A stretch of 64,000 bases of DNA from Candidatus Hadarchaeales archaeon (GCA_038736355.1 JAVYML010000002.1:124001-188000); one strand, 5' to 3'; positions 28,577 through 37,796 are shown, counted from the stretch's first letter. A program made the numbers and translations. The notes: a model not told the origin generated them from the sequence alone.

Positions 28577-29972
28577 GGGCGGGAAGGGCTGGGGCTAAAA
28601 CTTCCGCCCTTCCTCCTACCAACTCATCCACCTCATCCCCCAACAAATATTCCCTTTCCCACAGGGCCTTCGCCACTTCTTCCAGCCTCCTCCTACCCAA
28701 CCCCTTCAAGATCTGCCTGGTTTTGGTCAGGCAGGCCCTTCTGAACTCCTTCGCCTTGGCGTAAATCTCCTCCCTTTCCGACTCGGGGGTGGGCTTGAGG
28801 GCTCCGAAGGTCCCGCTCAAATCCTCCAGCGCCGGAATGTCATAGTTGGTGCATGTGTCCCTCTCCATGAAGTACTCGAGCGAGATTTCCGTGGCCTCTG
28901 CCGTGTCTTGGGGTTCGTCGAGCGTGGGGCTTCCCAACACCATCTCTTCAGCCGCCTTTCCGGCCAACAGGATGCAGACCCTCTTTTCGTACACCTCCGG
29001 ACCATGGGGACCAGGACCCCAGCAGGGCAGGGTACAACCCTTCCTGTAGTTCCTGGCCGGTACCACCACCAACCTCACGCCTACACCCAGCACCTTGGAC
29101 ACAACGGCATGCCCGGTCTCGTGGACACAGGTTGCCCACCTCTCCTCCTCGTTCTTCCAGCTCCCCTCCGGTGCCCCCATCACCTCCCTAACGAGGGCGG
29201 AGATCAGGTGTTTGGTCCTCACCTCTTTCTCCCCGGCCAGCGTGGCCTGCAGATGGGCCTCCTCCACCATTTCCTCTATGGCCGAAGGTTTGAGTTCGGG
29301 GAGGGCATTGGCCAACCTTTCCAAGTCCACCCCAACGGTGGGTTTTTTGGAGAGGTAGTACTCGAGGATCTCCTTCCTCCCTTCCTCGTCAAGGGTGAAT
29401 TCCACGATCCTGGAAAGCCTCCCGGCCCTCGTGAGGGCTTCGGGCAAAAGGGAAAGGGAGTTGGTGCAGGCCACCACGAAGACACCTTGGGGCCTCCCCT
29501 TGATCCCGTCCAGCTCGGAGAGAAGAGTCGTATAAACGGGAGAGGCCACGAGCATGCCCCTATCCTCCCTCGCCTTCTTGTCCAGGAGGGAGAGGAGCTC
29601 TTCGAAATGGAGGAGGATTATCCTTCCTTCCCTCTCGTGGTATTCCCTAGCTAGGGAAAAGAGCGAAACGATGTCCTCCGTGGTCCACTCGTCCCCACAC
29701 CTGGGGAAGCGTGTTCCATCCACGAGCTTCGCCCCGCTCTCGGTGGCCAGGATCCTCGCTGAAAGGGTCTTTCCCATTCCAGGGGGGCCACTGAAGATCA
29801 CCCCAACCGGAAGCCTGTATTCCCTTTCCCGGAGCTCTTTGTACCTGCGGAGAAGGGAGATGAGTTCTGAGAGCTCCCTGGACACATGGGGCATCCCCTT
29901 GAGCTGCTCCAGCCTGGCCGGATCGAAGTTTTCCCCCTCGAAGTACTCCCTCCTGCGCCTCTCGAGGGTCAT
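28515..29972 (-). CDS. Soluble FtsH-like AAA+ zinc metalloprotease
   Basis: 485 residues. AAA domain: Walker A GPPGMGKT (62-69), a Walker B position reading ILLHFEEL with Glu in place of Asp, sensor TN in VVACTNSLSLLPEAL, and second-region-of-homology arginines in TRAGRLSR. The C-terminal peptidase has HETGH (284-288) and the third-ligand region EPQDTAEATEISLEYF, as in FtsH. No transmembrane helix is seen at the N-terminus, where FtsH has two. Classical FtsH is generally missing from archaea, so a soluble version is notable. Possible substrates are unknown. Confidence 0.85.
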   Translation of the reverse strand: MTLERRRREYFEGENFDPARLEQLKGMPHVSRELSELISLLRRYKELREREYRLPVGVIFSGPPGMGKTLSARILATESGAKLVDGTRFPRCGDEWTTEDIVSLFSLAREYHEREGRIILLHFEELLSLLDKKAREDRGMLVASPVYTTLLSELDGIKGRPQGVFVVACTNSLSLLPEALTRAGRLSRIVEFTLDEEGRKEILEYYLSKKPTVGVDLERLANALPELKPSAIEEMVEEAHLQATLAGEKEVRTKHLISALVREVMGAPEGSWKNEEERWATCVHETGHAVVSKVLGVGVRLVVVPARNYRKGCTLPCWGPGPHGPEVYEKRVCILLAGKAAEEMVLGSPTLDEPQDTAEATEISLEYFMERDTCTNYDIPALEDLSGTFGALKPTPESEREEIYAKAKEFRRACLTKTRQILKGLGRRRLEEVAKALWEREYLLGDEVDELVGGRAEVLAPALPALKSSRARASPSRRPRRVPWI

Positions 29973-30070
29973 CGGAGGAGGAGGGAAACACGAGGACTTT
30001 AAAGTTGGAGGAAAACTTTTCCGTCAAGATGGTGGGAAGACGTTTATCCCTCGAAGCCTGATATATCCAC

Positions 30071-30568
30071 ATGGTCCAAGGGGACACCAGGAGGGTCCCA
30101 GGCTGGGACAACGCCCCCGTCCCCATCTGCCACGGGGGGGACCTAAGGGCCCTCACGTTCTGCTGCCATCCCGATTATCCCCTGACCTTCTCAGCCATCT
30201 GCCTCAGGGAGAAGGCTCTGAAGGAGGCAGGGCTCCCCTCCGGGAAATACGTGGAGATCAAGGACTGGTTCTCCGAACAAGTGGGCTGGGATTCCCCGGA
30301 CGTGTGCTTCGGCTCCCTCTCCTACTGCTGCATGAGGAGGAGGGGATGCCCCGGGGAAAGGGACCGCGTCCTCATGGAACTCTATGGCAGACCCTTCGAG
30401 AGGGCCCTGGAGGAGTACTTCCTGAGGAAAAGGATCTTGGCCGTACACCTCCTCCGAGAAGCCTCCAACCAGGGTGCCGTGGGGAGGCTTGTGGAAAGGG
30501 AGATCAGGGACCTCTCGCGGATTGAAAGAGGGGACCTGATTTCCCTCCTCCGCCTGAAACCCCCCTGA
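30071..30568 (+). CDS. Probable methanogenesis marker protein 9 family
   Basis: 165 residues, cysteine-rich. PICHGGDLRALTFCCHPDYPL and DVCFGSLSYCCMRRRGCPG resemble, from memory, the methanogenesis marker 9 family found in methanogens and relatives; the cysteine spacing suggests a metal or iron-sulfur site. Function is unknown. The C-terminal 60 residues are helical. A GATATATC TATA-like element lies about 10 bases before the ATG, so the start or promoter assignment is unsure. Confidence 0.6.
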   Translation: MVQGDTRRVPGWDNAPVPICHGGDLRALTFCCHPDYPLTFSAICLREKALKEAGLPSGKYVEIKDWFSEQVGWDSPDVCFGSLSYCCMRRRGCPGERDRVLMELYGRPFERALEEYFLRKRILAVHLLREASNQGAVGRLVEREIRDLSRIERGDLISLLRLKPP

Positions 30569-30626
30569 CCCTCCGGGACAAAAGTTTTCATCCATCCTTT
30601 ATTACCGGGCGCTAAGAGTCTGCTCG

Positions 30627-30776
30627 ATGAAGGAAACCTTGGCCACCCTCCTCACCACCTCAACCCTGGCAGTGATCACCGCCATGTTCTGGCCCGAGTG
30701 CACACTCCTGTGGGCCATTCCTGCGGCGGTGATGCTGGGGATAGTGGCGGCCTCAAAGAAATCGGGAAAAAGATAA
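30627..30776 (+). CDS. Small two-helix membrane protein, 49 residues
   Basis: ATG 30627 to TAA 30776. The peptide has two hydrophobic stretches, TLATLLTTSTLAVITAMFW and LLWAIPAAVMLGIVAA, separated by PECT, and a basic end (SKKSGKR). The reading is in an otherwise empty gap, uses the same codon style as its neighbours, and is hydrophobic in one frame only. No function can be assigned. Confidence 0.5.
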   Translation: MKETLATLLTTSTLAVITAMFWPECTLLWAIPAAVMLGIVAASKKSGKR

Positions 30777-30872
30777 GCGGGAAAACCGGGCGAATCGGTC
30801 CTGACCGAAACCCGCCAGTTTGATCCAGACGCGATTCACGGTGACTCCTTTACCCGGTCCTGGGAAAGAGGG

Positions 30873-31730
30873 ATGATGGAGCTCCTGAGGGAGTTCGACC
30901 CCTGGAGGGATCCCCTCTGTACCTGTCCACCCAAGCTCTCCCTCAATCCCTACACGGGCTGCTCCCACGCCTGTCTTTACTGCTACATCACCTCCTACAT
31001 CCCGCGCGGGTTCGAGTGCCGGCCCAAGAAGGACCTCCTGCGCAGACTGGAGAGGGAGGTGGAAAAGCTGGAGGGAAGGCCCCTGATTTCCATGTGCAAC
31101 AGCAGCGATCCCTACCCACCCATGGAGAGGGAACTCCTGCTCACCAGGGGGTGTCTGGAAAGGTTGGTGGGAAGGGCGAGGGTACTCCTCGTAACCAAGT
31201 CGGATCTGGTGGTAAGGGACTTGGATCTCCTCTCCCGCCTTCCCTGCGCCGTGAGCATGACCCTCACCACCCTCAGGCCCGGGCTTGCCCGCAGGCTGGA
31301 GCCGGGCGCCCCTCCCCCGGAGAGGAGGCTGAAAGCCCTGAGGGAGCTGTCCGATGCCGGCGTGCCCGTGAGCGTGAGGTTGGACCCCATCATCCCCGGT
31401 CTGAACGAGGCTGAAATCCAAACCATCGTAGAGGCGGCTGCTTCGGTGGGAGTAAAACATGTGACCTCCTCCACCTTCAAACCGAGGGCGGACAGCTGGG
31501 AAAGGATGAGGAGGGGCTTCCCCAACCTCTTCCCCTACCTGAGGGAACTCTATTCCAAGGGGGAGAGGAGGAAGAGGAGCCTCTACCTCCCGAGCGAAAT
31601 GAGGAGGGAACTCATGGGGAGGGTAAGGGAGGCCTGTCTTTCCCTCGGTCTGACCTTCTCCACCTGCAGGGAGGGCTTTCCCGAACTCCAAACTTCTGAG
31701 AGTTGCGACGGGAGCCACTTGATAAAATGA
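30873..31730 (+). CDS. Radical SAM protein of the SplB (spore photoproduct lyase)-like family
   Basis: 285 residues. The cluster motif is NPYTGCSHACLYCYITSY (CxxxCxxC), followed by SMCNSSDPYPPMERE, VSMTLTTLRPGLARRLEPGAPPPERRL and VSVRLDPIIPGLNE. These segments are typical of the SplB/Rv2578c-like radical SAM proteins common in archaea; they are distinct from true spore photoproduct lyase and their substrate is unknown. It ends one base before the convergent hypothetical gene. Confidence 0.85.
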   Translation: MMELLREFDPWRDPLCTCPPKLSLNPYTGCSHACLYCYITSYIPRGFECRPKKDLLRRLEREVEKLEGRPLISMCNSSDPYPPMERELLLTRGCLERLVGRARVLLVTKSDLVVRDLDLLSRLPCAVSMTLTTLRPGLARRLEPGAPPPERRLKALRELSDAGVPVSVRLDPIIPGLNEAEIQTIVEAAASVGVKHVTSSTFKPRADSWERMRRGFPNLFPYLRELYSKGERRKRSLYLPSEMRRELMGRVREACLSLGLTFSTCREGFPELQTSESCDGSHLIK

Positions 31731-31731
31731 T

Positions 31732-32412
31732 TCAATCCGTTTCTGGGAGGAGACATACCGCCGCCCCTATGGCCAGACCCGCGGAAACCCTAACGTCCAA
31801 TTTCCTCAGCTTCGGGAGGAGCCCTCCCTCGCATATGAACCTGACGGGATCGAGATAGAGCAGGAACTCCCTTTCCTTCCCCTCGATCCTCCAATACCTC
31901 TTCGCGTCCTTCCTTATCCTCTCCACGCGCTCCTCCAGTACCTCCTCCGGCTCCTGGGTCCAAAGTTTCTCCGCGCTCTCCACGCTCCAACGGTAGAAAT
32001 CCAGCACCGTATAATCGGCGATCCTCAAATGGAGCTTCCAGTCCCTGTCCGTGAGCTTCCCGGAAACCCTCACGCTCCCCACCTCCAGGGGTCTGAGGGA
32101 TTCGACAGAATCCCCATCCAGAACGAAGAGGGGGCTCACGTAAGTGGAGGAGAGCACGATCGCCTCGGCAACACCTTCACCGAGTCTCCTACCCAAGAGT
32201 CTGGCAAGTTTGATGAGCTCTCCGTCGGGATAGACGAGCTCCACGAAGGGCTTCTTCACCTCCATCTTTCCGGAGAGGGAAGGGATGACCCCCAAGTTCC
32301 TGTACTTGAAACGTTCGGTCAGCCAACGGATGCGTTCCAGGGCCTCTTCGGAATCCGAGAAGAGGAGGACCCCCCTCAGGTTCTTGACGGTGGCCGCATA
32401 CCTGGCGAGCAT
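31732..32412 (-). CDS. Hypothetical protein, 226 residues
   Basis: No family recognised. The N-terminal 60 residues (NLRGVLLFSDSEEALERIRWLTERF) look alpha/beta; the middle contains a hydrophobic strand VAEAIVLSSTYVSPLFVLDG; and the C-terminus ends with a hydrophobic VSAGLAIGAAVCLLPE. Length and codon use are normal for the region. It is divergent from the cyclo-ligase homologue with a 37-base gap. Confidence 0.6.
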   Translation of the reverse strand: MLARYAATVKNLRGVLLFSDSEEALERIRWLTERFKYRNLGVIPSLSGKMEVKKPFVELVYPDGELIKLARLLGRRLGEGVAEAIVLSSTYVSPLFVLDGDSVESLRPLEVGSVRVSGKLTDRDWKLHLRIADYTVLDFYRWSVESAEKLWTQEPEEVLEERVERIRKDAKRYWRIEGKEREFLLYLDPVRFICEGGLLPKLRKLDVRVSAGLAIGAAVCLLPETD

Positions 32413-32449
32413 CCGCTTTCTATTTTGTTCAGGAAAAATTTAGCTGAAG

Positions 32450-33145
32450 ATGGAGGAGAAGGAAAAAATCCGCCGGAGGATCTGGAAGCTCCTCGAGGAG
32501 AAGGGTGTAGCCACCTTCCCGAAACCCATCGTGGGAAGGATTCCCAACTTCTTGGGAAGCGAAAGGGCTGCCGAGCTCCTCCGCTCCTCCGAAATCTATT
32601 CCAGGGCAGAGGTGGTCTTCGTGAGTCCCGACTCACCCCAGCTTCCCGTCAGGAGGATGGTTTTGGAGGATGGGAAGAAGCTGATAATGGCCTCCCCGAG
32701 GCTCAAGAGGGGCTTCTTGGAAATCGAAGGGGATCCATCGAAGGCCACCCTTTCCCGGGCGATGGAGTGGGGGAAGGAGGTGATGCCCTGGGACCTAAAA
32801 ATAGATTTGATGGTGGAAGGATCCGTGGCCGTTGACCCTTTCGGGGGAAGGGTGGGGAAGGGAGGGGGCTTCGGGGATCTCGAATTCGCCATCCTGCTGG
32901 AAACCGGGGCCATAGGAAGGGAAACACCCATCGCCACCACGGTTCATGAGTTCCAGATAGTCGAAAACGTACCCATGGAATCCCACGATGTGCCCGTGGA
33001 TTGGATCTTCACTCCAAAGCGTCTCCTCGAGGTAAAGGTGAAACGCCCAAAACCCAAGGGAATCCTCTGGGAACTCCTCGAGCCCTCCAAGATGGAGGAA
33101 ATCCCCATCCTTTCCATCCTGAAGGAGAGGAGGGAGATGGGTTGA
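32450..33145 (+). CDS. 5-formyltetrahydrofolate cyclo-ligase-like protein
   Basis: 231 residues. The N-terminal pattern RRRIWKLLEEKGVATFPKPIVGRIPNFLGSERAAELL, then VFVSPDSPQLPVRRMVLEDGKKLIMASPRL, and VDPFGGRVGKGGGFGDLEFAIL match the archaeal branch of the MTHFS/MTHFSD family. In bacteria the enzyme makes methenyl-folate from 5-formyl-folate; in archaea the pterin substrate is less certain. It overlaps the following SRA-like gene by four bases. Confidence 0.8.
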   Translation: MEEKEKIRRRIWKLLEEKGVATFPKPIVGRIPNFLGSERAAELLRSSEIYSRAEVVFVSPDSPQLPVRRMVLEDGKKLIMASPRLKRGFLEIEGDPSKATLSRAMEWGKEVMPWDLKIDLMVEGSVAVDPFGGRVGKGGGFGDLEFAILLETGAIGRETPIATTVHEFQIVENVPMESHDVPVDWIFTPKRLLEVKVKRPKPKGILWELLEPSKMEEIPILSILKERREMG

Positions 33146-33594
33146 TTTCCTACCAGGAGATGTGCAGGAAGGAAGGCCTGAGGCTGAGAAGGGGGATGTA
33201 TTACCGTCCCGGGAAATACAGCCTGGTGCTGGTTTCTCCCATGGCATCCTACGAGGATACCTGGCGGGAAGGGGGGAGGATCCTCCTTTACCAAGGGCAT
33301 GACGCCCCCAAGAAGGGTAGGGACCTAGATCAACCCTACAGAACGAAAACAGGAAAACTCACCCAAAATGGTCTCTTCTTCGAAGCGGTGAAGGCCTTCA
33401 AGCTCGGGAAGAGGAAGGCGGAGGTGGTGAAGGTATACGAGAAGGTAGCAACCGGGATTTGGAGGGAAAGGGGCCTCTTCAGGCTAGTGGATGGATGGAG
33501 GGAAAGGAAAAGAGGTCGTGTGATCTTTAGGTTCAAGCTGGAGAAAATTGCAAACGATAGCTATACTCAAAAGGAGAAGGGGGAAAGGTCTTGA
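33142..33594 (+). CDS. Stand-alone SRA/YDG-like domain protein (HNH-nuclease N-domain type)
   Basis: 150 residues from TTG 33142, coupled to the previous stop (TTGA). The core RPGKYSLVLVSPMASYEDTW, GGRILLYQGHDAPKKGRD, LDQPYRTKTGKLTQNGLF and VVKVYEKVATGIWRERGLFRLVDGW resembles the SRA-like N-terminal domain of HNH restriction-type endonucleases. No HNH motif follows, so it would bind DNA, perhaps modified bases, without cutting. Assignment is by pattern memory only. Confidence 0.55.
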   Translation: MISYQEMCRKEGLRLRRGMYYRPGKYSLVLVSPMASYEDTWREGGRILLYQGHDAPKKGRDLDQPYRTKTGKLTQNGLFFEAVKAFKLGKRKAEVVKVYEKVATGIWRERGLFRLVDGWRERKRGRVIFRFKLEKIANDSYTQKEKGERS

Positions 33595-33783
33595 TGGGAT
33601 ACCCCACCCCAGCCGAACCATATTTTTGGGGACCTAGATCTTCGTCTGGAATCCTTGGAAGCCCTATGCACCGTCGAATCCGCGTATGCCCCAAGACAAC
33701 GTTTTATTTTGTCTTCAGCCAAAAACCGAATTAGAGCCAGATTAGACTAGGATTTGGAGAAGGTACAGTTTCGGTGAAAGGCG

Positions 33784-33890
33784 AAAGGTTGTGAACTTCT
33801 TTATAAATCCCCCCCGCAGAAACCGAAGTTCACAAACCGAGACCCAAAACCTTTAAGGATGGGCGAGAAAAATTCGAGAGAAAGAGGGGG
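33784..33890 (+). promoter_or_regulatory. Leader and promoter of CRISPR array 1
   Basis: This segment abuts the first repeat and recurs before array 2 and at the third locus. A perfect 9-base inverted repeat (GTGAACTTC at 33791-33799, GAAGTTCAC at 33825-33833) encloses a TATA box CTTTATAAAT (33799-33808), so transcription would start near the right arm. A second conserved block, AACCTTTAAGGATGGGCGAG, lies closer to the repeat. Upstream, 33595-33783 holds no gene I can recognise. Confidence 0.85.
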
Positions 33891-36382
33891 GTTTCAGTAG
33901 GATGCCCCTGAAAATGGGGATTGAAAGTTTGTTTAAATAAACGCTTTTTGAGTTGCCACGGGCGTTTCAGTAGGATGCCCCTGAAAATGGGGATTGAAAG
34001 TACCTCCCAGCTTTGCGCATCCAGAACGCATAATAGGTTTCAGTAGGATGCCCCTGAAAATGGGGATTGAAAGTTATTCATCTGCACCGTGTATTACCTG
34101 AGTATGGGGTTTCAGTAGGATGCCCCTGAAAATGGGGATTGAAAGTCTGCGGCACCAGATGGTATAGTGCCACCCGTTTCCGGTTTCAGTAGGATGCCCC
34201 TGAAAATGGGGATTGAAAGAAATTCCTCCGGCTTTGGCCATTTCGCCGATATAGTGTTTCAGTAGGATGCCCCTGAAAATGGGGATTGAAAGGGAGGAGG
34301 TAAATTATGGAAAAACCGGTTTTCGGTTGTTTCAGTAGGATGCCCCTGAAAATGGGGATTGAAAGCATCGGGAAAAACCAAGCTTTTACCCAAAAGTGGA
34401 ATATGTTTCAGTAGGATGCCCCTGAAAATGGGGATTGAAAGAATGAAGAAATTTCACTAAGGTTAACAACGGCGTTTCAGTAGGATGCCCCTGAAAATGG
34501 GGATTGAAAGGGTTCCTTCGTTCGATAGCCAGAGCCAGAATTTCAGGTGTTTCAGTAGGATGCCCCTGAAAATGGGGATTGAAAGTTCAGGATGCCGATA
34601 TTCCACTTTTAGGCAAAAGTGTTTCAGTAGGATGCCCCTGAAAATGGGGATTGAAAGCGTGGTATGGGCCAAGCCTATGGTATTACCCCAGCGTTTCAGT
34701 AGGATGCCCCTGAAAATGGGGATTGAAAGGGTGATGCGGCTCCGGTGGGACATAATCCGGCGGTTTCAGTAGGATGCCCCTGAAAATGGGGATTGAAAGC
34801 TCACTTGCACTTACAGGCATCCTTACATCACCTCCGTTTCAGTAGGATGCCCCTGAAAATGGGGATTGAAAGGAAGGAAAATTAAATGACATCGGCATCG
34901 GAAGCCATAGTTTCAGTAGGATGCCCCTGAAAATGGGGATTGAAAGAGGAGGACCGCCTTCCCTTCCGCCAGTTGGAGGACGTTTCAGTAGGATGCCCCT
35001 GAAAATGGGGATTGAAAGAGGTGGCCCAGAGGGGCCAGGAAACTGGAGGGCTGACGTTTCAGTAGGATGCCCCTGAAAATGGGGATTGAAAGAATTCCTC
35101 CATTGGCAAACCGTATTTTTCCCATAGCGTTTCAGTAGGATGCCCCTGAAAATGGGGATTGAAAGTTAATCTCGAACCCGTGACCCTCCCCGCCCCTAAG
35201 CGTTTCAGTAGGATGCCCCTGAAAATGGGGATTGAAAGTTGCCTACCACAGCGGCCACATACCTGATTTCCAGGTTTCAGTAGGATGCCCCTGAAAATGG
35301 GGATTGAAAGCGACTCTGAAGAAGGTGGGTGAAGTGATTGGTTGTCATTTCAGTAGGATGCCCCTGAAAATGGGGATTGAAAGGTTTCAACGACCAAATA
35401 GTAGATACTCTTGTCTTTCGTTTCAGTAGGATGCCCCTGAAAATGGGGATTGAAAGATTACTCCCGTAAGCTGGCCTGTCGCCCCGGGAGTGGTTTCAGT
35501 AGGATGCCCCTGAAAATGGGGATTGAAAGTCCTCCCGTGGGTGATTCCATAAGTATCCCCGGGGGCGTTTCAGTAGGATGCCCCTGAAAATGGGGATTGA
35601 AAGTCCGAAAGGAGGAAGGAGGAAAGGAAGGCCGATCGTTTCAGTAGGATGCCCCTGAAAATGGGGATTGAAAGGGTGATTTCACAAACCTTCCGGTTTC
35701 GATACTTCTCGTTTCAGTAGGATGCCCCTGAAAATGGGGATTGAAAGTGCAACCGGAAGCCCAAGCATATGGTCAGGTCTGGAGTTTCAGTAGGATGCCC
35801 CTGAAAATGGGGATTGAAAGTCCTTCAAAGCTAAAAGCCGTTAATACTCCAACCGAGTTTCAGTAGGATGCCCCTGAAAATGGGGATTGAAAGGGACATA
35901 GCTCTTTCGTCATTTCGCAACCCCAGCAGTTTCAGTAGGATGCCCCTGAAAATGGGGATTGAAAGGAACGGCCGGGGGGGCCAACGAGGCGGAGCTGGCC
36001 GTTTCAGTAGGATGCCCCTGAAAATGGGGATTGAAAGCCAAGTCCCGATAGAACGCCTTGAGCCATCTCCTAAGTTTCAGTAGGATGCCCCTGAAAATGG
36101 GGATTGAAAGCGTAGTACACATAGATAGTGTTGTCACTATTCTCCAGTTTCAGTAGGATGCCCCTGAAAATGGGGATTGAAAGGGAAAATTTCAGCTCCT
36201 TAATACTTTCCGTATCGAAGTTTCAGTAGGATGCCCCTGAAAATGGGGATTGAAAGTTAAGCACGGTCAAGACATAATTGTAGGCTCTCCCGGTTTCAGT
36301 AGGATGCCCCTGAAAATGGGGATTGAAAGCTCCTCTCATTTACTCCATCATCGGGAGTTTTAGACGTTTCAGTAGATGCTTC
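33891..36382 (+). CRISPR. CRISPR array 1: 34 full repeats plus a truncated terminal repeat
   Basis: The repeat is 37 nt, beginning GTTTCAGTAGGATGCCCC and ending TGGGGATTGAAAG; repeat starts are 69-76 bases apart, giving 34 spacers of 32-39 nt. The ATTGAAAG end is the usual Cas6 5' handle, and CCCC/GGGG can form a small stem. Repeats are identical except that the copy at 35347 begins with A. The distal copy at 36366 keeps only about 14 matching bases and lacks one G, marking the old end. The leader at left sets transcription on the plus strand. Confidence 0.98.
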
Positions 36383-36473
36383 TCCGATCCCCCTCCAAAT
36401 CCGTGACCGAAATCCCAGAATCTGGAGGAGTGCCTTTTTCGTATCCAACCACAAATTCCCTGAGCTTGTGATC

Positions 36474-37367
36474 TCAGGCTAGGGCCCTTCCCATCCCCAG
36501 CCCCACCACGCCCACCAGCACCATGAGGATGCCCAGCACGGCCAAGAGCTTGGCCCTTCTTTCCATCTCCCCGAACTCCCTGTAATAGAGGACTCCCCAC
36601 AGAACCGCCACCACCGTGCTGGCGGTGCCTATGGGGAAGGCCACGGCCACGCCCAGGGAAGGGGCGGCCGAAAAGTTCATGAGGTTTCCCCCCATCCAGA
36701 GGAAACCAGCCAGAAAACCCAAGAGATGCTCCCTCCTTCCCCCTCCCCACCAGGGACCCAGGAGACCCTCCCAGAGGGTGCGGAGGAAGTAAACCATCCA
36801 GGCCCCCACCGCGATGAGGGCGCAGTACTGGAAGGGGGTGATCCCCGCCTTCAGGGAAGCTGCCACCCCCGCTCCCCCGAAGGTCCCGAAACACAGGGCA
36901 CCGAGAAGGGCCCACCTCACCCCCCTCCATCCCCCCTTTCCCTCGAGGGATCTCCCGAGCAGGAAGGCCCCCGAAAGCATGCATAAAAGACCCGCCGAGG
37001 CCACGGCCAGGGGGAGGCCCCCTTCCATCTCCCCGAAGAGGAGGACTCCCCAGAAGAAGGCCACGGCCGCGGAAAGGTTCAGGAAGGAATAGGAGTAGGC
37101 CAGGCCGAGCTCCCTTATCGCCGAGAGCCCGGCGTAGTTCCCCGCCGCCCAAACCATTCCGGAGAGGAGGGGAAGGAGGATTTCCGGTCCCCAGCTCCCC
37201 CCTCCTTCCAGAAGGAAGACCGCCCAGGAGAGGAGCAGGCCCCCCAAAAGGAGGTCGTTGGAGAACTCCCAGGGGCCGAACCTCCTGAGGTGCTTGAGGG
37301 GGTTGCAGTAGGTTCCCCAGAGGAAGGCGGAGAAGAGGCTGAGGAGAAAGGCCGTGCGGTCGATCAA
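36474..37367 (-). CDS. GRP/DMT-superfamily sugar transporter-like protein
   Basis: 297 residues with about ten transmembrane helices in two related halves, the plan of drug/metabolite transporters. LFSAFLWGTYCNPLKHL near the N-terminus, GNYAGLSAIRELGLAYSYSFLNLSAAVAFFWGVLLFGE, and in the second half GGNLMNFSAAPSLGVAVAFPIGTASTVVAVLWGVLYYREF resemble the glucose/rhamnose-type (GRP) branch and TMEM144. The substrate is unknown. The gene ends about 90 bases beyond the array 1 terminal repeat; a CCTGAG/CTCAGG inverted repeat spans its stop. Confidence 0.75.
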   Translation of the reverse strand: MIDRTAFLLSLFSAFLWGTYCNPLKHLRRFGPWEFSNDLLLGGLLLSWAVFLLEGGGSWGPEILLPLLSGMVWAAGNYAGLSAIRELGLAYSYSFLNLSAAVAFFWGVLLFGEMEGGLPLAVASAGLLCMLSGAFLLGRSLEGKGGWRGVRWALLGALCFGTFGGAGVAASLKAGITPFQYCALIAVGAWMVYFLRTLWEGLLGPWWGGGRREHLLGFLAGFLWMGGNLMNFSAAPSLGVAVAFPIGTASTVVAVLWGVLYYREFGEMERRAKLLAVLGILMVLVGVVGLGMGRALA

Positions 37368-37454
37368 ACCATCACCTTACCCCTTTTACCTTGAACCCAT
37401 CTAAAAAAGGGGGTTGCCCATCCTCAAAACCCTATAACGGGAGGTTCAAGGAAT

Positions 37455-37796
37455 TCAGCAGGTAAGGTGCAGGGCTGCAGCCACCCTCTTGGTCTTGGAG
37501 AGTCTGTTGAAGCTCTCCACGGCCTTTCCCGTTTCCTCGGCCACCAGCTCTATCCCCTTTTCCCCCAACACCCTCACCGTCTCCTCGGGAACCTCCATTT
37601 CTCCGGAGTATCCCCTTCCCACCACCAGTATCTGTGGCTTCTCTTCCATTACCTCCTTCAAATCTTCGGGACATACCCTATGCCCCTTTTTCCTCCACCA
37701 TCTTTCGATGCGGTCGGGGAGGATGAGGACATCGTGGGTGTAGACCCTACCGTTTATAACTATCCTTCCGAACTCGTACGAATCCACCCTGAACAT
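37455..37796 (-). CDS. MTH938/NDUFAF3-like domain protein
   Basis: 113 residues with the family core: FGRIVINGRVYTHDVLILPDRIERWWRKKGH, PQILVVGRGYSGEMEVPEE and a terminal TKRVAAALHLTC. The Mth938-like fold is shared with the mitochondrial complex I assembly factor NDUFAF3, but the archaeal role is undefined. The next upstream gene (MBL fold) ends on the base where this gene starts, so the two form an operon. Confidence 0.85.
   Translation of the reverse strand: MFRVDSYEFGRIVINGRVYTHDVLILPDRIERWWRKKGHRVCPEDLKEVMEEKPQILVVGRGYSGEMEVPEETVRVLGEKGIELVAEETGKAVESFNRLSKTKRVAAALHLTC

Noticed and set aside
34463-36137. Open frames inside the CRISPR arrays encoding repeated peptides.
   Set aside because: They are translations of the 37-nt repeat, not genes; the same holds for 44312-45076.
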